Assembly (NCBI GenBank): GCA_951799445.1
Contig: OX637292.1
Location: forward strand, 22,757,296-22,821,295
Source: Pseudisothecium myosuroides
Taxonomy: Eukaryota > Streptophyta > Bryopsida > Hypnales > Lembophyllaceae
Reading direction: 5' to 3'
DNA length: 64,000 nt
Shown: in pieces, positions 13,167 to 25,999 of the stretch
Numbering within the stretch: position 1 is the first letter of the stretch
Layout: each line of letters begins with the position of its first letter
Made by a program: the position numbers and the translations under genes
The notes under the pieces: generated by a model
Told to the model about the DNA's origin: nothing
The model's database searches: none
Seen by the model: only the letters and a program-made list of their open reading frames with translations

Positions 13167-15299
13167 TTTACTTTAATAAATCTTGCCATATTCTCTAAAA
13201 TGGTATTTTTTTTTTTAAAAATGGCATTTACTTGTATACACTTGTCCAGAATCAATCTCAAGTTTTAGGATTTTATGCAGTGGCATGTGAAAGTTTCATT
13301 GCTATGAAATATGCCTTTTGCAAGAAAGTCACACACATGGGAGAATGTGAGATAAGGCCCAAATCATATACCCATTAGAGAATTTTTGGACTCTCCATAA
13401 GGCCGCCAGACTTTGACAACACAATCTAATTCTGGAGCCCTAGGTAGCTATGAAAAGGACGGGAATCTCTGTCAGATACGATATTCACCTTGTGTGAATA
13501 TCTTGATGCCAAGTAGTATATTTTCATATCTAATTCCGGAGTTGTCAGAGAAAATGCTTGCGATGCCTAATTTAATCGTGTCACACGCGTCTTCCATTAA
13601 ACTACTCGTACTTGTGAATCAGTGCTGTCAGAATTGGCTGTGCGAACAACAAGCAGGAATAGGGGAAAAAGTGACCGTGCGACCAAAATTAATGTAATCC
13701 TGGGTCCCATTCGGCCCTCCTTAGCACCCCTCTGGAGAGCCCAAAGTTTCTCTAATGAGTCCTCTTTGTGGTAACAAAGGAAGACACAAGAATTATGTCC
13801 ATTGTAATTACAGAGGACAAAACTCATCTGTTCTCACCTTTCCTCCCAAATGTCGAGGAAGTGTCTCAAACCCCATGTGAGTTCAAGAGAGAAATATACA
13901 GCCATACAGGGATGTAAAATAAACTTCAGTTCCTCCAACTCTAGCAAGCAGCTACTCCACGGAAGGTTTTGTAACTGAAACATTGTATCACCGGCATGTC
14001 CTCCTTGTCCTACTTAAATACCTTCACATTCCTCACATGCAGTTTCTGGAAATGCAAATTCTCCTCTCCTTTGATTCCAAAGTCAGCAAAAACAACCCCT
14101 AGTTTTGAAGTAATGTTGTAAATTTGTAATCAACATAATTAGAATCCACATTCAAAGACATGTAGATTTGATGATTCACCCTGAAGTCAATTTTGGTTAG
14201 ATGTACCCCTCTTAGTGGGAAACCCTCAAATTGGGAATTATTTTTAAAAAAAAAATCTGGTACCTGGTTAAAAAATTATGATGCCTTGAACTTTTTGGAC
14301 AGCTTAGGCAGCTTCAAGTAGCATGTGCAAAACTCTTCCTCTAAATACTTTTGAAATTTAGCGGGTATGTAACTCACATGAGACAAGATGCAAATGTAAA
14401 AAACCCCATATATAGTGTAAAAATCTTAGTGTAGACAGAATTAAAGTTTGTTGACCCTGTGCCCCTGTCGTATGGGCGAGCAAGTCAAAAAACAAAATCT
14501 TCTAATTTCAAACATTATAATCTTTCAATTTATGCGATCAAAGTTTTTGAATTTTTTCCACATTCCCATAGTAGTCTAGTACAAATTTGTAAGGTCAAAT
14601 TTTGGATAAAAAACATTTTGTTTTTCTCACTACCCTAAAAAGTGGCAATTTTCCACAATTTATTCCCAAAATGTACCTCATTCCTTAAATGACTTAATGT
14701 CACCATTTGGATGAAAGTTGGATGATAATCAAATTATTTGAGACAATATGAAAATACAATAGACAACATTATATTGGTTTTATCTAAAATATTGGGAATG
14801 TTCACCTCAGTGTGCCTTGCAATTTACACACATAATTGATAATTTCCAATTAATGTGAGTTCATAATATTCTTAACTAAGCCAAGAGTCTCCCATTCAAG
14901 AGTCTCCCATTCAACCGTAAAAGAAAACAAATGTATCAGGCTCATATGTCTAGGCCCAAGAATGTACCTTCAAATCGATGAGGCGATTACAATTCCGTAA
15001 GTGTCTCACACGAAGATTACTCTTTCCTTTGAGCCAAGATATTCTTGTGTGCTTCAAAGTTCAAACAGAGTTCCAGGGACCCACGCTCCACTCGTGCAGA
15101 ATTTTATGCTCGTATCGACCTTTGTGTCAACAACATAGACATCAATATTGAACTGCCTGTTGGCCTGTTGCACTGTTTCAAACCCTGGGCGTGGAGACAG
15201 ACAAAACTGGCTGCTCAACTGACTCGGAAGTGCTGATCGATGCCCTGGATGAAAAAGTCCCCCAAAGACTTGCTGACTCCCCTCCACTCAGGCCGTAAC
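13167..15299. other. Gene-free region between MITE copies and gene B
   Basis: No gene, RNA or clear element is recognised. The longest open frames are under 100 codons, overlap on both strands and show no family features. Composition is AT-rich throughout. A short direct duplication, 'agagtctcccattca', is present near 14885-14914. Confidence 0.4.
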
Positions 15300-16184
15300 T
15301 TATTCGGCTAGGGTCAATTCGTAGTATTTCACTCTTGCAACGAAGTCTCGTTCATGGGTGATTGGGTGTCAAAACAGAAAAAAAAAAAAAGTCTCCCAAA
15401 CGGCCAAAAGTTGGATGCATTGGGGGGACAAAAGGCAGGCAGATCCCACCCGCAAGTTGGACCACCCGGCGGAAGCTGCGGAGCTGCATTAGACTCATCG
15501 CCTGATCGCCACCTTGGAAACCTGTCTTTAGATTCGGAGCTCCTGCTTTGAAGCGCAATCGGACCCCACCACCGTGGCATTGGCGACAACCTCCGGAGTC
15601 CGGAGCTCCAAGCTCCGCAGCTAGCCTGGAAGCCAGCCAGCCCAGCTCTTGGGCCGGGATACTTTACTTAACAGGATGCCGTGCTGGCCAGCTCGACAAC
15701 AACGCCCATTCCCTCGTCACGCGTGCTCACTGGTAACTCCACAGACTCCACAAACCCACCCTACCTCACTTGCTCGGTCGCTCAGACAGTTACTCGCTAG
15801 TGACCGTGTTGTCAATCGCAACACGGTTCCACCCTTCAATCCACTCGGAGCCGCCCACCCGCCTGAAGTGTATTTTCACTGTCTAGCTTAGCTTAGCTTA
15901 CCGAGCTTTAGAAATGGATCTTGTGCGAGGTCCACTTTGGAGCCATGCAACTCCGACTGAACCCCGAGGGGATTCCTCTTGTGACAGTTACCATGACGGG
16001 GTGATGCGAGGCAGCCGTTCACGGGCACGTTATCAATAATTAAGTAGACAGACAGTCGTTCCAGCCAGTGCGTAGTCCTGGTCCCCCTGGATTGAAGAAG
16101 GTTAAGTTGCGATTTCCGTGAATTCTTTGGTGGTGGACGAGAGAGGAGGGACTGGGAGAATTGGGACTTGGGGAGGCAGTAGAG
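15300..16184 (+). promoter_or_regulatory. 5' flank and probable leader of MIKC* gene B
   Basis: GC-richer than the DNA upstream, with C-rich tracts, and positioned like the leader of gene A. A TAGCT tandem run lies near 15886-15900. Immediately before the start codon the sequence is purine-rich. An in-frame ATG lies 24 nt upstream at 16161 and would add eight residues before the MADS domain; the conserved family start MGRVKLE at 16185 is preferred. No core promoter element could be assigned reliably. Confidence 0.35.
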
Positions 16185-19100
16185 ATGGGGAGGGTGAAGC
16201 TAGAGATTAAGAAGATCGAGAATCCGACTAACAGGCAGGTGACGTATTCCAAGCGGCGGAATGGGCTTATCAAGAAGGCGTACGAGTTGTCAGTGCTGTG
16301 TGATATCGACCTGGCGCTTATTATGTTCTCGCCGTCTGGGAAGCTCACACAGTACAGTAATTGCAGGTGCTTTAATTATTTTTGGTTTCGTGGCGTCGAT
16401 TCGTGTTACCTTTCTCATCTCGTCTGGCCAATTTGCACAATTCGACTGTCATGAAAGTTTACAAGTTTGGTGTACGTGAAGCACATCTGCGGGAGGCTTT
16501 GCATTTAATCAATGAGGTTTAACCTAATGCAGGTCGTAGCCATTAATTTGAATCGTAACAGCTTTCTCTGTGACTGCATAGAGAATCTGATTAGTTGATA
16601 GGGTATGTGGTATATCAGGTCGCGCAAATGATTCAGTAGTCGTCAATCTGGTTCTCATATTGATATTCACGGTTTTACAGTAGTCTGGGGTTAGTCACTT
16701 AGTCTTGAGCCGAACAATTCCGCTCGCTATCATGTGATAAGGTGTCTTTGAGATCTGGAGGTTAACCTAGATTCTAGACTTCATCTGATTATTTTGTTGA
16801 GCTAACTCAATGTCCTTTCCTGGATGGCAGCATCGAGGATGTCATCGCTCGATTCGCCAATTTACCTTTGCATGAGCGGAATAAAAGGTGTGCAAGTTTG
16901 CCAGCATTCAAGTTATCTTTTCCGATCCTTCCATACTATTATGCAGTGGGCATGAAATTTTGGTTTGGAGTTTTTTAGTTTCTTGGGCCTAATCAATAGG
17001 GGAGTATGCCATATTAGCTCTGTAATGTAGTATGATCAGGACTGTACTGAAAAAAATGAAACAAATAATATGTTTCGTGGCCTTGTGGGTGACGATTCAT
17101 GGGCGATGTTCAGAAAGATTGAAAATCTTGAGGTACGTTCGACTTCCAAATTTGCAGTCTAACTCTACTGAGCGTACATTTGCAGTCTAATAAACGGGAA
17201 CTACAAACACACTACCTGTTTACTTCCAGTATTACTTCCAGTATTTGGGAGATCACTTATTAGTTTTTGCGTTCTGTGTGCAGTATCTGCACAAAGCCTT
17301 AAAAAAACTCGCAGGAGATAAAGAACTGGTATCAAATCAGCTCATATCTGGAAGGTTAGAATCTCAGAATGCAAGTTGATAATGTGTACTCGGAGAGCAC
17401 TGTCGTTTAATATTCAGGATGGTGAATTCGTTGCAATTTGTATCCCGATTTGTATATCAACCACATCTTTGTGAATCTATTTCAACATGCAAGAGTACTG
17501 ACGTTGTAAGTTGTGTTGGGGATTTGGGGTTGTTTTCTCTGCCGACAATAATAGTAAGACTTACGAAGTAGGGGTAAGCTAGTGACTCCTTCTGCTGAAG
17601 TATCTTGTCAACGTTTCTGACATTTGAATTCCCAGTTGTGAATTCCCATTTTACTCATGCTGTGAAAATTTTAGGATATTGGTGAGAACAGACAGGCAGT
17701 GCAACAGCTTCAGCTAATCAATCTGTAAATATGTGGTATCCCTTGAGCAGTTGCTGCAAGAGGAACTGAAAAAGTCACAACAGGAGAAGGAGTTGGTGCA
17801 GCAACGAGCCAGGTGCGTCGCGACAGAGTTCTTAACTTACTACTGCCGGAGAGTGGAATGAGAACATGCTTGTAATGTAAGACATGAATGTCGGTAAATC
17901 GGCAGAATTTCACATCGGCACTTATCCAGGCGGGCACCCTAATGAAACGTAAATTCGTATTGGACCTAGTTGTTTAATTGAGCTGACTTGCGATTTTTGC
18001 GCTCTGAACTCCGCTAATATTACGAATTGACATTGTCATTATGATCAACTTACTTCCAACTGTTTCCAAGTTACTACACCTGTGGTCGTACACAAAGTAA
18101 TAAATTTGCTGACCAGTCTGACCTGGCAGTGGTCTTGCTAAATTTCTAGGGATCTGAAACCTGGACTCACGCAACGATGTGCTGTGCAGATTGTATTTGG
18201 CTGATGAACAACTGCTTCAGAGTGTAACCTCCGTTCAGCAACTGGCGAATATGGAGACAGAGTTGGAACAGGCAATTGAGCGTGTGCGCTCAAGGAAGGC
18301 AAGTGCTCTAGCCCTTCTCTGACCTCCTGCAGTGCGAACCCGTGTTCCATTTATTATTCATTTTTGAACGCGTATTATGAATCAGATTTTATTGCAAGAC
18401 TGACACACCGCATTCGTCCCATAATTTACGCTTATTGGGAAATTGATTTGTAGCCTTTCATTCTGTGTTGCAGGCTTATGTGAACAGTGCTTACCAGGCC
18501 GCTTCTGCGATGCAGAGACAGGTGCCTAACCCCTGAACTAGCCATCAGTCCGTACTTGTTTGACACGATCCCTTATTTTATTAGTCTTGGAAGTTGGAAC
18601 AGTGGAATAGTGTTAGTAATGCATCATTCCGGTCCCTTAGTGTCCATCAATCCTTGCAGATGCTGGCTTTACAGGCCCAGCAGCAACAGCACCAAGGAGG
18701 AATGCCGGGGGCCCAACCTCCATTTTTGCAGTGGAATAACCCGGAGCGTGAAGCAATTCTTCAAGACTTCATGGACCAGCAATCAAACTCTCAGGCAATT
18801 GTGCCAGTGCAGATGAATAGGTAACCTTACATGTTACTGTCATGTCAGTAATGTAGTAATATCCGTTCCAATCGGCAATCATGGCGAATTTTCCAGAGAT
18901 TGGCACTCTCCCAGGCGCTTCGTCGGGAATCCATCATCTGTACAGAACTCGAATCCATCACTCTGTACCAGTTGTCAGTTGGTTTTTGGATCGAGTTCTG
19001 TACTTTTGATTGTTTTGAATGTCACAATTTGGCGCTTCTTTTGAAACATGCCAAGATTTAACTAATAAGACCATATACATGATTATCACATCATTCCAAC

Positions 19101-20425
19101 TGTCATAAACTCCCTATGACTTACAGCTATTTCGTTAACACTTAGTGTCAAAATGGCTAAATTGTGACATTCAGCTGCCCGTCTAAAGTCCTAAGTTTAC
19201 ACCAATCCTACAGTTTAGACAATCTTTGTGCAGTTAAATGACACAATCGTGTCCCTCTGAACCGTCCGTACCAAATTGTGCAGTTAAATTACATAACAAA
19301 TTTGACGTTTAGATTGGTGCTCTAGATGTTTGCTGCTTCATTTTCATATTTGTGAAGGTCCAGATTGGGTTGAACTAACTTATGATCTGCAGGGAAGTGG
19401 CGACCACTACTGAAGCGAGTCCCTCCACTTTCTTCCCCCAATCGACGTCGCAACCCAACCTGCACAACCTCGCGGGACAGATCAACCTCATGGGCGCTGC
19501 TAGCCGAGGAATGCATGTTCACGACATGGCATTGGAGCGGGCCAGCGATCAGTACGACGCGGAGGCGAAGAAATCCAAGGCGGAGGGGACCACCGGGGGC
19601 TTCGCCTCTTCGAGTAGCAGCGCCGGGGCAGCCAACCCGGAAGGCACCTCCGAAACATTCACGGGCCAATCGGAGCCTGCTAGCGCTTCCAACTGGCAAA
19701 TTTCACGTCACGCCCATCATCACGCGCAGGCGTATTCCACCGCGCAGTTCCCCTCAGGATACTTCAACCAGGTATTGATTGCTTTTGCTTATATTTACTT
19801 CATAATGAATATTTCTTTTTTAAATTTTCACTGCAACAGTAACCCCGGCACTAACCTCAATCGTCAATTTCGGTAAATTGACGCGATTCTGGTGCCGAAA
19901 GCTGCGACATACTCAAAGTAGCTCTCAGAACTAGGACAGGCGAAAATCTACGTTTCATCCAAAACGTCCTGAAAGGTGCCAATTGCCAAAGTAGTAGAAT
20001 ACCACCAATTTAACGAAATCATTGACCTTCTCATTGATTTCCCTTTCAGTGAAATTTTCGCTGATTCAGCTTTACTACCGAATGTTCAGATCTGCACCTA
20101 TCCTATCGAGCTTCGCGTACTTAAAAGTCCTTGTTTGCAGGCCCTGGCGGCTTAAACGTCAGAATCCTGAATACAGAGCTAGAACCGCTGTAGATCTGAG
20201 GTTCCAGGCGCCTGGAGTGTGCTTATCTTTTGGAGTTCTGCCATTTTAACTACTAACTAATAAAAAATGAAGATTAAGGTTAAGGTTAAGATTAAGATTA
20301 AGTCTGAAATTAAGATTAAAATTATAATCATTGCAGTTGATCCAGTCATTAATTGAGGGTTTATGTTGTCCGGGCTAATCTTGATGTCTGAACATGGTGT
20401 GCAGAATCCAGACGCTTGGAAATAA
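16185..20425 (+). CDS. MIKC*-type MADS-box transcription factor, gene B
   Basis: Exons inferred: 16185-16366, 16831-16887, 17114-17132, 17284-17370, 17751-17812, 18190-18298, 18474-18521, 18660-18820, 19393-19771, 20405-20425; 1125 nt, 374 aa. The MADS domain (residues 1-60) differs from that of gene A at one visible position (DLALIM versus DVALIM). The I domain is [20 protein letters not shown]; the K region starts [20 protein letters not shown]; the C terminus ends NPDAWK. Relative to gene A it has an extra intron splitting the LLQEELKK exon, lacks the 11-codon exon ([11 protein letters not shown]), and has a shorter Gln-rich tract. Exon 4 is uncertain: it could end at 17354 (GT donor) followed by a 7-nt microexon at 17676-17682, or at 17370 with a GC donor. 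Both keep frame. Gene A lies about 11 kb upstream on the same strand, so the pair arose by tandem duplication. Confidence 0.9.
18299..18473 (+). other. GC-AG intron in MIKC* gene B
   Basis: The exon encoding MVTSVQQ-like K-region sequence ends ...CGCTCAAGGAAG and is followed by GCAAGTG, not GT. The acceptor is TTGTTGCAG before GCTTATGTG. Gene A has the same junction with a GTAAAT donor. AAG|GCAAGT is the known strong context for the minor class of U2-type introns with GC donors, so this is probably a functional GC-AG intron produced by a T-to-C change. Confidence 0.75.
19862..20023. mobile_element. MITE family 1, copy E, inside last intron of gene B
   Basis: The left end reads CGTCAATTTCGGTAAATTGA and the right end contains AATACCACCAATTTAACGAA, imperfect inverted matches to each other and to the family 1 ends. 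It is closest to copy F at 29041-29212, sharing the CGTCAATTTCG start. It lies wholly within the intron between exons 9 and 10, so it should not alter the protein. Boundaries are approximate. Confidence 0.5.
20268..20330. repeat. Short hexanucleotide repeat (RTTAAG)n in last intron of gene B
   Basis: About nine imperfect copies of ATTAAG or GTTAAG run in a row just upstream of the final acceptor of gene B. It is a simple-sequence tract with no evident function, and is probably length-variable. Confidence 0.7.
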
Positions 20426-23400
20426 TGCCGCCCAGTGCTCAGTTGGAGCTTAGTATCATTGTAGCGATCTAGGCATGTCGGATTTAGTGTACAAGTTTCT
20501 GTGAGGGGTGGTCAAGGAATTCCGGATTGTCTGTGGGGTCCAGTAACCTTCACACGATTCTGTAGCTCGGATTACCATGGCGAATGAAGCGTACGAGGTC
20601 CGACACGAACCTGCAGATTGAATTCAATGCAGGCCGAAGTTCACGCATGCCATCTATGATCACTCCTGAAGGGGGGGTTTGTTATTGGAAGACGAAGACG
20701 TGTGAGACCTTCAACGCAGGGACAAAGGTCCAGCTAGCGTTTGGTTCGTAATATACGAAGATACGGCTGCGTTTCTGCAGCTGAATTGTTGCAGGCAGCC
20801 GTGTCTTCGTATTCAACCGAACCGTCAACAAATTCCTGGCCTGCAAGAGTTCAATTGCTCATGCTACTGACGTCCAGATATCTCGTGTGGCTTCGTGCCA
20901 CCCTTCTACCTTTGGTTTGCAGTGTTCTGAGAATGAGAACCGCTGCAGCTTCCATTATGTTTCAAGGTACTAGCAGATATCAGATCTATTAATATGTCAA
21001 CCTGCCTCTGCATGTAAGCGCGAGGTGTTTCCCTTAAGTGTTTAATAAGGACAATGATTCATTTTGTCAGTTCTTAACTTCTTGGCTTCTGCAGACCTTG
21101 ACCTGTGCTTCAGTTACTCTAACTTCGTTTACGTCACTCGACAATCTGTAAGTTATGACCTGATATTTATATGGCTCCTGTACTCTGCTCCTGTACTCTG
21201 CTCCTGTACTCTGCTGCTGCTGTGCGTGTCTGCCTGTGGTGCAGAGGTCTTGTTCAATGTATATTCTACTCAGTATTATAACATGGCAGACGTCTTGTGC
21301 TGTGGGATGACCATATTTTACCGATAGAAATAAGTTATACCACTCTGCTACAGTCGGTGCATGCTTTATGGATTTTTGGCAAGAAAAACAAAAGAACCTG
21401 TTGGACCCAATTCTGTCGAAGACTGTGACCATTCCCCGACATGTGAGTATTTTTTATGCTTTTCCACCCATCCTTGCTCACAAATGCTTCGCAGGCCAGA
21501 CAAAGCTCCTGCATTCTGCCATTCATCAGAAGACAGGGCAAATCTTGCCAGTTGACATTTGGATATCCGGTGCCCGCAATTGGCTTGCAGAAATGCATGA
21601 TGGTCGTGGCCCCGACCTGGCCCACCCTGCTGTCAAATTTAACCCCTCCGAGTAAGTAGTAACGGTAAGCATTTGATTTTTTTTTTAATTTAGTGGGAGT
21701 TGCACACTTGCACCGTAGCAGCCAGTCATGGACTCATGGCACAGTTCCCCAGGAGCGTTGCCCCGTGCGACGGGGGGGCACGGAATACCGGCCTCGGACG
21801 GAGGGGTGAAATTTAGCCTTTCGGTTAATGCACAGAATATGATGACAAATGGATTGATCACCTGGCGGGGTGGCGGGGGTGACCTGGCTTTGGTGGCATC
21901 TTCCACAATAGCAACAATGAGCTCCCTTTCTCCCTCCCTCCCTCATCAGGGTGCTTTTGAAAAGGGTTCAGGATGCAGTAGACTACTCTTGTTACTGTAC
22001 TAGCTAGTGTACTTCATTCCTGGTGCACAGTTCCAAAGGAATGGGGAGTACATTTTTGTCCACACTTGTCGTAGCCTATTCTTACTGCTCCGAACATCCA
22101 AATCCGTTCCTTGGCAAAGCTTTCAACTTTCAAGTTTCAACTTTTTTTAAGACTCTAGTTTACCTTGCTTCGTGTGTCTCCGCAAGCAGTGCTAGGGACA
22201 AGTGAATCCAGGGAGCTCCTGCAAATTGAAGATTGATAAATAAAACACAGACGGCTCTTTTGAATATATCGGCTGTATGAAAATTGCACACTGAGGATAT
22301 ATGGTCCCACGCCACTTGTGGCAACATGTAGTTACCCACTAAGTTATATACATTTTTCACCAAGGGATTCAATTTCAGCTGACTGGGAATGCTGACTGGG
22401 AAATCTGAGGTAACTGAAGGAATTCAGTGTACGCGTTGCTAAAGAATATTATTCAGAACTTTTCAGTTTTGCGAAACTGTTCAAGATTCAAAGAACGACT
22501 GTGCGGGAATAAAGCCTTTTGTGTCATAAAAGAAACGAAAACGAACGTGTGTGGAATTTTGGAATATCTGCTAGGTTGACTTTAGGACTGGCTGTGCAGG
22601 TCACCAGCTGCTTCGGAAATCTTATCCTCATCTAATTTGGACGTTCATGTTCGTTAAACTGGAGTGTTTAAAAGCGTCAAAATTGTGGCTTTTCAAGCTA
22701 GAAAAGCTAGGGTTAAGGGAAATCTAATCTGAGATTTTCTCTTATTATGTTTGTTTTATTTGGGGCAAATAAAATCGCCACCCCACTAACAACTGCAGGG
22801 GTCACCACAGGTCCTCATCAGCCCGTGTCTTCGTATCCATGGGGCGATTGAAATGCGCCAATTTTCACTGAAATCCGCACTTTTAACTAATATAAGGTCC
22901 ACTGGACAAGCAAGATTACCCTAATCAAGTGCGCCTGATGAATGACTTGCAGGCCTTCATCATAACGACACTGCGTTTTCGTGGAAAGATGGCCGCAGAT
23001 TGGCAGTGTTCGACCCTTGGAGCGAGATAACTGGTGTCTGCCGTTGCTTTTCTAAAGTATGTCGTTATTTGTTGATGCTTGCTCGATGTCTTCGGTGATC
23101 ATTATGTCATATTCTCTAATTCTCGGTTGACTTCCTATGGTTTGGAATGCCGAGTCGCTTTTGGAAATGTAACGCCTGAACGCGTCTTTTACTATCTCGA
23201 TGCTCTTGATACGTACCTCTATGTGACTGAAATTGGGGTTGTCAGTCAGTGCTGGCTCGGAGTCTCGGATAGTCATAACTCATACGAGTAAGCTTTTCAG
23301 TAAGATCTTCGCTCTGTCAACCATAGCAATTCTCCGAACAAAATTCAAAAGTATTGACCTTGTGGGTGAGTGGGTCTCTGGCTGCAGCGGTGAACCTGCT

Positions 23401-24463
23401 TCTTGCAATGGGCCTGGGCCCCTTTTGTCGGTTCAGGACGCAAGGGGATGAGGATTTGCATTGACAGAACTTGTCAATGCAAATAGGAAGTAGAACCTTA
23501 CTTGAAAAGCAACCCGGCAGAGCGGTATTGGGACCGAGCCTTACATAGAGTGACTACTTGTTTTTGCTTTTATAGTGTTGCAGAGTCTCAAGAAGTTCGA
23601 TGATTAACTTTCAGAGTTTTTTTAGAACTGAAAAATGTAAATTTTCATCTTATCATAGGATTATTTTGTAGCTCGATCATGATTTTAATGATGGGTCCGT
23701 TGTTTCAAAGTTAATAAAAAGGTAAAAAGATAATTAGAAAGATTCAATACTTAGGATGTGCGATGCCAAGTTTACATTTAAAGAATGGAGTTGTTTATTG
23801 AAACAAAGAGCAACGAGAGCACCTTCAGTGTAGGAATTTAGAATAAAAAAAAGTCAACAAATCTCTAATGACAATTATGTGGTCATGTGTCCATTTTTAG
23901 GCAAAATTTTTAGGTAGTAAAATTTTTGTTTTTCTAATTTTTATTTTTAAATGCATTTTAAAATAGGCTTTGTTTTACATATATCTAAAGATTTGAAATT
24001 ACTATTGCATTATATTTTTGTAAAAAAAATGAACATTAAATGTACCATATATTATTGAAATGTTCAAATTTTATTACTCCATATTAGCGGAAAATAATGG
24101 TGTTTTCATTCATAATTATCAAATGTTGATCATTTATGCTGGTTGATATAAGATTGTAAGATGAAAATTTAGCCAAAGTGAATCTTAAGAAATTTTACAT
24201 TCTAAAATTTTAGATTGTATACTTTAGGTGAATTGTCCTGAAAGAAAAATGCTTGAAATTGATTTGAAAAATGTTTATAAGTATCAATAGGTTCATCTTA
24301 CGTCTTAACATTGATTTGTTACACAATGCTGTCAACTTTGACATGCACATAAATTCAATCAATTATGTTATCGCAAGCTAGATAGTTTGAGATTTATTGA
24401 CTCATGCATTATATTTCTTTGGATCATGTGGGTGTCATCTTTAGTTAATAGGTAGTAGCTTTA
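20426..24463. other. 3' flank of gene B and gene-free region
   Basis: The first 600 or so bases after the stop have balanced composition and probably include the 3' UTR. A 13-bp tandem repeat (CTCCTGTACTCTG, three copies) lies at about 21176-21214. AATAAA is found at about 22236, but it is far from the stop and is not assigned. The open frames between 21064 and 22205 overlap on both strands and match no family. From about 23600 the DNA becomes strongly AT-rich. No gene is called. Confidence 0.4.
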
Positions 24464-24615
24464 TGGGCAATTTTATTAAAATGGCAGTATTCCAAGTGCC
24501 ACTTTGATAGTGTGCCATTTTTACCATCTAGGACTAGTATAGATTTCAGAATGGCCGTTTTGAACTGTTTTCATGCCATTTTAAAAAAATATCGCCATTT
24601 TAACGAAATTGTCCA
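24464..24615. mobile_element. MITE family 1, copy C (TA-type)
   Basis: Left end TGGGCAATTTTATTAAAATG preceded by TA; right end CATTTTAACGAAATTGTCCA followed by TC, so the right flank has probably mutated. The interior is the reverse complement of copy B at 12972-13164, including the 'ccatctaggactagtat' block. About 152 bp, non-coding. Confidence 0.75.
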
Positions 24616-25302
24616 TCTTTATATTTTTATAATAAACTTTAAAGGAAATTATATTACAAAAATTGCCTATGACAACGGCTATGAAAGTCAATCCTATTGT
24701 CCAATGGTCATGTAATCTTCACATCAAAAACATCCAAATCATGAGGATATTAATTTCTATAATTCTTTATAATCATATTTATTATCCAAATGAGTAGTTT
24801 TGATAATATTTTTTCATATTTGGAGAAAGATAACTACAAAACATCACATTTTTTGTTTGTTTTTTGAAACCATAATGATGAAGAATCAACATCTTCCATT
24901 TGATGCAAACTTCAAAAATTGATGTTCTATAAGTCTATAACAAGACTTCAGGCCTAAAGCTTTTTCTATGAAGAAATATTCTATACTTATTGGATTCCAA
25001 CAATTTAGACATTGGTGGTTGTCCAATGCTCAACTTACACGCACTGCTCAACATTTTCACTACTCTCTTGCAACTTGAAAATATATCAATTTCGTGATCA
25101 TTTCAAGAAAGTAAAGTAGGAGAATCCATTGGCATCTAATTGGCTAATGCTCATTTCTAGACATATTGGATTTACCAATTCTAGATTTGTCTAGATCCAA
25201 ATTCTATAATGCAAAAGAACTATAAATCAAGAGATATTCCTCACATATTTTTGTCAATTCATTTTTGAAAAAAAATAGATAGACTACATTAAAATAACCC
25301 TT

Positions 25303-25680
25303 CCCCCCCCATAACCGACCACATAAGGAATTCCGACATGATCTGGAGTAGTGAAGGCAAAACAAATATTTTTCAGAGGTACATCAATAGAAATGACATG
25401 GATTGCAAAAAAATTGGTAATTTTGTCGCTTGAATTGAAATTACTATGAATTTTGGGAGGCAAAAAGTGCGCTGGACCCGTGGCCAATGTCTAGACTCTT
25501 CCAATTCCGATCATTCAATAACTTTTTACCTAATCATTATTTCCTATTTTTTTCCACAACTTGGGACATGTGTCATGTATTTATTAGTTCCAACCTTGAA
25601 AAAAAAAATCGCATTCTAAACGTGGTCAGAAATACGTGCACCTATAGGTCGGGAATGGGTCACTAGTCGGGAATGGGGGG
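25303..25680. repeat. 0.38-kb dispersed repeat with inverted ends, copy 1
   Basis: Nearly the same sequence occurs at 35461-35842 in the same orientation. It begins with a C-run then ATAACCGACC and ends GGTCGGGAATGG...GGAATGGGGGG, so the ends are inverted versions of each other (CCCCCCATWMCCGACC-like). Both copies share 'aaggaattccgacatgatct' and 'ggcaaaacaaatatttttca'. High similarity suggests recent spread. No protein is encoded. A MITE-like nature is inferred; no target duplication could be defined. Confidence 0.75.
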
Positions 25681-25691
25681 AGTTATCTTTA

Positions 25692-25999
25692 TGGCCAATT
25701 TCATTAAAATGGCGGTATTCCGTTAATTTGGCACTTTTAGCAGTTCAAATCACACAGTCTGAACTATTTTTTTGGTACCAGAATCTATACTAATATTAGA
25801 TTTTTGAAATCTATACTATTCCTAGATATTTGAAATCTATAGCAATCCTAGATTTTTCAGACTGCACAGTTTGATATCTATGTCTATCCTAGATTTTTGA
25901 AATCTAAAACTAACCTAGATGTTAGCAATGTATACTTGTCCTAAATGTCACAGTGTGAAAATGGCACATGGAATACCGCCATTTTAATTAAATTTGCCA
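25692..25999. mobile_element. MITE family 1, copy D (longest, TA-flanked)
   Basis: A 308-bp element directly after the dispersed repeat. Ends: TGGCCAATTTCATTAAAATG on the left and the inverse form (CATTTTAATTAAATTTGCCA) on the right, flanked by TA at 25690-25691 and 26000-26001. The interior contains four or five tandem variants of 'gaaatctatactaatcctagatttt', a longer internal array than in copies A to C. Confidence 0.75.

Noticed and set aside
17418..17505. Exon-like open segment between exons 4 and 5 of gene B with good AG and GTAAGT borders
   Set aside because: Frame fits, but the peptide ([17 protein letters not shown]...) lacks the heptad pattern of the K region and has no match in gene A.
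20268..20330. Telomere-like repeat (TTAAGG-like)
   Set aside because: Unit is a hexamer RTTAAG, not the plant TTTAGGG; simple intronic repeat.
21064..22205. Cluster of open frames on both strands after gene B
   Set aside because: Mutually overlapping, no family features, and located in the likely 3' UTR and flank.
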